A stretch of 64,000 bases of DNA from Hufsiella arboris (GTDB taxonomy: Bacteria; Bacteroidota; Bacteroidia; Sphingobacteriales; Sphingobacteriaceae), in NCBI RefSeq assembly GCF_009834875.1, contig NZ_WVHT01000001.1, positions 186,001 to 250,000 on the forward strand. Direction: 5' to 3'. A program made the translations under genes and the position numbers. Below the pieces are notes generated by a model. The model was given only the letters and a program-made list of their open reading frames with translations, was not told the origin of the DNA and ran no database searches. Shown here piece after piece: positions 60,428 to 64,000 of this stretch (position 1 is the first letter of the stretch; the number at the start of each line of letters is the position of its first letter).

Positions 60428-61312
60428 TTAAGCAACTGTAGCGCTATTTGTTTCAATCGAACGGTTAACTTTCTTAACAAGTCCCTGCAACACATTTCCC
60501 GGGCCGACTTCGGTAAACGACGTCGCGCCGTCATGTATCATGGCTTCAATAGTCTGCGTCCACCTTACGGCTCCGGTTAATTGGGCGATGAGGTTATGCT
60601 TGATGCTTGCCACATCTTTATATGGATGTGCGTCAATATTCTGGTAAACAGGGCATACCGGCTCCTGGATGTTGGTTTCCTCAATTGCGGCCTGCAATTC
60701 TACGCGTGCAAGTTCCATTAAAGGCGAATGAAAAGCTCCGCCGACATTCAACTTCAATGCACGTTTAGCTCCTTTTTCAAGCAATTTTTCACAGGCTTTA
60801 TCGATGCCTTCAATTGTTCCGGAGATAACGAGCTGCCCGGGACAGTTATAGTTAGCGGGAACAACAATCTCGGCGATCATCTGGCAGGTATCTTCTACGG
60901 TAAAATCGTCAAGGCCCAGGATTGCAGCCATAGTTGACGGCCTGATTTCGCAAGCTTTTTGCATAGCGTTCGCACGAATTGCGACCAAGCGTAAGCCGTC
61001 TTCAAATGATAGTGCCCCTGCAGCTACCAAAGCGGAGAATTCGCCCAGCGAATGTCCGGCAACCATATCAGGTTGAAAGTCATTTCCTAACGTTTTTGCC
61101 AGAATAACTGAATGGAGGAAAATCGCCGGTTGTGTAACATTGGTTTGTTTAAGTTCTTCTTCTGTACCATTAAACATGATATCAGTGATACGGAATCCAA
61201 GAATGTCGTTTGCTTTTTCAAACAGCGCTTTTGCCTCTGCGGATCTGTCGTATAAGTCCTTACCCATTCCTGTAAACTGCGCACCCTGGCCAGGGAAAAC
61301 ATATGCTTTCAT
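60428..61312 (-). CDS. fabD: Malonyl-CoA:ACP transacylase
   Basis: This 294-residue protein has the usual start MKAYVFPGQGAQFTGMGKDL, the nucleophile Ser88 in GHSLGEFSALVAAG, the catalytic His in GGAFHSPLM (about 194) and an Arg-containing helix with VAIRANAMQKA. It transfers malonyl groups to acyl carrier protein for fatty-acid synthesis in the cytoplasm. It lies 19 bp downstream of folE in a probable queD-folE-fabD transcript. The length is normal. Confidence 0.96.
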   Translation of the reverse strand: MKAYVFPGQGAQFTGMGKDLYDRSAEAKALFEKANDILGFRITDIMFNGTEEELKQTNVTQPAIFLHSVILAKTLGNDFQPDMVAGHSLGEFSALVAAGALSFEDGLRLVAIRANAMQKACEIRPSTMAAILGLDDFTVEDTCQMIAEIVVPANYNCPGQLVISGTIEGIDKACEKLLEKGAKRALKLNVGGAFHSPLMELARVELQAAIEETNIQEPVCPVYQNIDAHPYKDVASIKHNLIAQLTGAVRWTQTIEAMIHDGATSFTEVGPGNVLQGLVKKVNRSIETNSATVA

Positions 61313-61331
61313 AAATCTTTATCTAATTAGG

Positions 61332-61982
61332 TTAATCTAAACTGGCAGTAATCAATCTTAAAAACTCAGCCCGTGTTTTTTCGTTAACAAACTCGCCGGT
61401 GAAAGCCGAAGTTGTTGTAACCGAGTTTTGTTTCTGGGCTCCGCGCATCGCCATGCAAAGATGCTTGCATTCGATAACCACAGCAACACCAGCAGGTTTT
61501 AATGTATCCTGTATACAATCGCGAATCTCATTGGTTAACCGCTCCTGGACTTGCAGACGCCTGGCAAAGGCATCAACAACGCGTGGAATTTTACTAAGTC
61601 CTACAATATGTCCGTTAGGAATATAGGCGATATGCGCTTTGCCAAAAAAAGGCAGCATATGGTGCTCGCACATCGAATAAACTTCAATGTCTTTAACCAC
61701 AACCATCTGACTGTAATCTTCCTTGAACATGGCGCTTTTCAATATTTCCGCCGGCTTCATGTCATACCCGTGAGTTAAAAACTGCAAAGATTTAGCTACA
61801 CGCTCGGGAGTTTTAAGCAGGCCTTCGCGAGACGGATCTTCACCCAGCTTGCCCAAAATATCGTGATAATGGGCGGCAATGCTTTCTATTTTCTCGCTAT
61901 TGTAACGATCAATCTTTACATAGCCTTCGAACTCGGATTCTTCCGAGATGTCGTTTAATATTTTATCGCTAAGCTGGGTCAT
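61332..61982 (-). CDS. folE: GTP cyclohydrolase I
   Basis: The protein has 216 residues from ATG 61982; a TTG four codons upstream would overlap the preceding stop. Zinc and active-site motifs: [40 protein letters not shown] and [10 protein letters not shown]. It converts GTP to dihydroneopterin triphosphate, feeding folate and, with the neighbouring 6-pyruvoyl/6-carboxy-tetrahydropterin synthase homologue, queuosine or biopterin-type compounds. Its start is separated by 1 bp from the stop of that gene, implying translational coupling. Confidence 0.96.
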   Translation of the reverse strand: MTQLSDKILNDISEESEFEGYVKIDRYNSEKIESIAAHYHDILGKLGEDPSREGLLKTPERVAKSLQFLTHGYDMKPAEILKSAMFKEDYSQMVVVKDIEVYSMCEHHMLPFFGKAHIAYIPNGHIVGLSKIPRVVDAFARRLQVQERLTNEIRDCIQDTLKPAGVAVVIECKHLCMAMRGAQKQNSVTTTSAFTGEFVNEKTRAEFLRLITASLD

Positions 61983-61983
61983 T

Positions 61984-62397
61984 TTACTCACCAAAGTATT
62001 CTACAAAATTGTTCTCTGTTTCATGCAGCTTTATGCTGTGAAGCTGTGCGCCGTACTCTTCAACAGGTTGTTTCAGCTGATTAAAGATTTCGATAGCCAA
62101 AATTTCGGTCGATGCCATTTTATCCTTCATGAAGTCAACATCCAGGTTGATATTTTTATGATCAAGCTTATCGGTAACACGGCTTTGAATAACATCTTTT
62201 AAAACTTTGAGATCCATTACAAAACCTGTGTCAGGATCTATTTCACCCTTAACAGTTACAAAAAGCTCATAGTTATGGCCATGCCAGTTTGGATTGGCGC
62301 ATTTGCCGAACGTATCAAAATTCTTGTCATCGCTCCACTCCTTTCGGGCAAGCTTATGTGCGGCACTGAATCGTTCTCTGCGTGTAATATAAATCAT
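61984..62397 (-). CDS. 6-carboxy/6-pyruvoyl-tetrahydropterin synthase homologue (QueD/PTPS)
   Basis: This 137-residue protein has zinc-binding and catalytic motifs [49 protein letters not shown] and the Glu in IKLHETENN. The Cys-x-x-x-x-x-H-G-H-N-Y spacing is closer to the animal-type PTPS than to compact QueD, so either 6-carboxytetrahydropterin (queuosine) or 6-pyruvoyltetrahydropterin may be made. It is the first gene before folE. A -7 box candidate, TATATTTG at 62417-62424 (minus strand), lies 20 bp upstream. Confidence 0.88.
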   Translation of the reverse strand: MIYITRRERFSAAHKLARKEWSDDKNFDTFGKCANPNWHGHNYELFVTVKGEIDPDTGFVMDLKVLKDVIQSRVTDKLDHKNINLDVDFMKDKMASTEILAIEIFNQLKQPVEEYGAQLHSIKLHETENNFVEYFGE

Positions 62398-62416
62398 TCC
62401 CTGTCAAAATATGACG

Positions 62417-62424
62417 CAAATATA
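62417..62424 (-). promoter_or_regulatory. -7 box candidate of the queD-folE-fabD transcript
   Basis: TATATTTG on the minus strand matches TAnnTTTG and lies 19 bp before the start codon. No clear TTG partner was found at the expected distance, so this is tentative. Confidence 0.45.
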
Positions 62425-62520
62425 AGTCATTTGGATTTGGCGTTTAATGCCAGCTTTCACAGGCTTGTAAAATTTGATGATTGCCAGCTGAATATTCTTT
62501 CACACATTTGTTAAATAAAT

Positions 62521-63168
62521 ATGCCTATGACTATTCTTATCGTAGCAGCAACTATCGAAGAAATAACGCCCCTGCTGAGCGAATTTAAGCTACAAGCCGG
62601 AACGAATAATTGTCGCGGTAACAAAATCGGCGTATTAATTACTGGCGTCGGAATGACAGCTACTGCATTTGCCCTGGGCACCGAATTCGCCGGAGCGTCT
62701 TACGACTTAGCGATCAACCTTGGCATTGCCGGAAGTTTTGACCAGTCGGTTGAGCTGGGCAAGGTGGTTCGGGTTGCCGAAGATTGTTTTGCCGAATTGG
62801 GCGCTGAAAATGACGCCACGTTTATTTCCATCGATAAGTTAGGATTTGGCCAAAGCGTCTATCGCGAAAAATTACCTGCGAACATTCAAGATTTTGCTCC
62901 CGTGCCAGTGAAATCGATAACAGTAAATAAGGTACACGGAAACGACCAAAGCATTGAACAGACCCTCACCCGTTTACATCCGCAAATTGAAAGCATGGAA
63001 GGGGCCGCTTTCTTTTATGCCTGCGATAAAGCCGGCATAGATTGCTTACAGGTCAGGGCAATATCAAATTATGTAGAAAAACGCAATCGCGACAATTGGA
63101 AAATAGGTTTAGCCGTTAAAAACCTCAATATATTTGCGACGAAATTTTTAACCCAAATCCTCCACTAA
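62521..63168 (+). CDS. mqnB: Futalosine hydrolase
   Basis: This 215-residue protein of the nucleoside-phosphorylase fold has VAATIEEITPLLSEF at the start, NLGIAGSFDQSVELGKVVRV in the centre, and ESMEGAAFFYACDKAGI with RAISNYVEKRNRDNWKI at the end, the MqnB pattern. It removes the base from futalosine to give dehypoxanthine futalosine in the alternative menaquinone pathway. mqnD follows 19 bp downstream, so the two are an operon. A second Met three codons in (MPMTILIVA) could be the start. Confidence 0.92.
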   Translation: MPMTILIVAATIEEITPLLSEFKLQAGTNNCRGNKIGVLITGVGMTATAFALGTEFAGASYDLAINLGIAGSFDQSVELGKVVRVAEDCFAELGAENDATFISIDKLGFGQSVYREKLPANIQDFAPVPVKSITVNKVHGNDQSIEQTLTRLHPQIESMEGAAFFYACDKAGIDCLQVRAISNYVEKRNRDNWKIGLAVKNLNIFATKFLTQILH

Positions 63169-63187
63169 TCTGGGAGGTAAGTAAAAC

Positions 63188-64000
63188 ATGGAACTTACAC
63201 TTGGATTTTCACCTTGCCCGAACGACACGTTTATTTTCGATGCGCTGATTCACCATAAAATAGACACCGAAGGCCTTACCTTTAAAGTAGTTTATGAAGA
63301 TGTCGAAACGCTTAATCAAAACGCATTTCAGAGCATACTCGACATTACTAAACTAAGCTACCACGCTTATGCTTACGCTGTCGACAATTACATTTTGCTT
63401 GATGCAGGAAGCGCGCTCGGTTTTGGCGTTGGGCCACTGCTCATTTCAAAAAAAGGAATTGATCCTGAATCGGATAAAAACCTGAAGGTTGGAATTCCCG
63501 GGAAATATACCACCGCTAATTTCCTGCTTGGCGTTGCGTTTCCAGGTTTACAAAATAAACAGGAAATGCTTTTTTCAGATATTGAAAATGCGTTGCTCAA
63601 TGAAAAAATAGATTTGGGCCTTATCATACATGAAAACCGGTTTACTTACCAGGATAAAGGCCTGAAAAAAATCATCGACCTTGGCGACTTCTGGGAGAAA
63701 AAAACCGGATGTCCAATACCACTTGGCGGGATTGTCATGAAAAGAAGCCTGCCGGAAGACGTGATTCAAAAGGTTAACCGGGTGTTACGAAGAAGCGTTG
63801 ATTTCGCCTTTCAAAATCCAAAATCAGGCTTGAATTTTATTCGCTCACATGCCCAGGAAATGAGCGTTGAGGTGATGTATAAACACATTGAATTGTATGT
63901 TAACAAATACTCCGTAGATTTGGGCGATGATGGAAAACATGCCATCAAATTGCTTTTTGACACAGCCGTACAAAGCGGAATCATTCCGGCTGTGAATAAA
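63188..64000 (+). CDS. mqnD: 1,4-dihydroxy-6-naphthoate synthase (3' end cut by the window)
   Basis: 271 codons from ATG 63188 are visible and the frame is open at the edge; only about 5-15 residues should be missing. The protein has the MqnD start LTLGFSPCPNDTFIFDALIH, the conserved DITKLSYHAYAYAVDNY and GFGVGPLLIS, then LGLIIHENRFTYQDKGL with the base-acting His-Glu region, and GCPIPLGGIVMKR. It converts cyclic dehypoxanthine futalosine to 1,4-dihydroxy-6-naphthoate for menaquinone. It lies next to mqnB. Confidence 0.93.
   Translation, partial: MELTLGFSPCPNDTFIFDALIHHKIDTEGLTFKVVYEDVETLNQNAFQSILDITKLSYHAYAYAVDNYILLDAGSALGFGVGPLLISKKGIDPESDKNLKVGIPGKYTTANFLLGVAFPGLQNKQEMLFSDIENALLNEKIDLGLIIHENRFTYQDKGLKKIIDLGDFWEKKTGCPIPLGGIVMKRSLPEDVIQKVNRVLRRSVDFAFQNPKSGLNFIRSHAQEMSVEVMYKHIELYVNKYSVDLGDDGKHAIKLLFDTAVQSGIIPAVNK

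Noticed and set aside
1-64000. CRISPR arrays, rRNA genes, intact insertion sequences
   Set aside because: No regularly spaced 25-40 bp repeats with unique spacers, no rRNA-like sequence and no transposase frame were recognised.

Overview
The window looks like chromosomal DNA of a Bacteroidota bacterium, most likely family Sphingobacteriaceae (Mucilaginibacter/Pedobacter-like). The grounds are two SusC/SusD outer-membrane pairs, TonB receptors with a DUF4249 partner, PorT-type barrels, promoters of the Bacteroidota type (TTG, 19-20 bp, TAnnTTTG), almost no Shine-Dalgarno sites, and the futalosine route to menaquinone. Genus is an inference.

Layout. (1) 1-7.9 kb: a probable pectin/uronate utilisation locus: a secreted DUF4957/DUF5123 beta-helix protein (cut by the window edge), SusD, SusC, a LacI-type regulator and KdgF. 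(2) 7.9-8.6 kb: a small graveyard with remains of a DUF1016/YhcG nuclease, a frameshifted DUF6572 gene and a resolvase-type HTH. (3) 8.6-14.5 kb: a TonB receptor with DUF4249 lipoprotein, then a second TonB-type receptor broken by one in-frame TAA. (4) 14.7-22.1 kb: an AT-rich accessory segment with a structured non-coding stretch, a membrane protein, a HEPN-like protein, a frameshifted gene, a class III cyclase-like protein and a complete three-gene ABC-3C conflict system (SMEK protein, middle component, DUF2326 ATPase). It ends at a tRNA-Asp that has its own promoter and terminator. (5) 22.4-25.7 kb: FucP-type sugar permease, zinc dehydrogenase, Smr-domain protein. (6) 25.7-33.6 kb: an RND efflux operon (adaptor, permease, TolC) and a two-component pair; both operons carry the same direct-repeat operator at identical spacing. 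(7) 33.7-40.6 kb: prolyl oligopeptidase, DUF4386 protein, AraC regulator, S41 protease, CsbD-like protein, PorT-like barrel. (8) 40.6-55.3 kb: metallophosphatase/beta-propeller fusion, SusD, SusC, DeoR regulator, AnmK, HGSNAT-like acyltransferase, M16 peptidase and DigH-like glycosidase, which together suggest scavenging or recycling of cell-wall amino sugars. (9) 55.5-64 kb: coiled-coil anchor protein, a 21-bp tandem repeat, a giant NtrY-like sensor kinase, fabD, folE, a QueD/PTPS homologue, mqnB and mqnD (mqnD cut by the window edge).

The features most worth following up are the matched operators of the efflux operon and its two-component system, an EF-hand loop inside the RND permease, the cyclase-like gene beside the ABC-3C system, the concentration of freshly broken genes between 7.9 and 18 kb, and the cell-wall sugar cluster. 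No CRISPR array, intact transposase, integrase or rRNA was seen.
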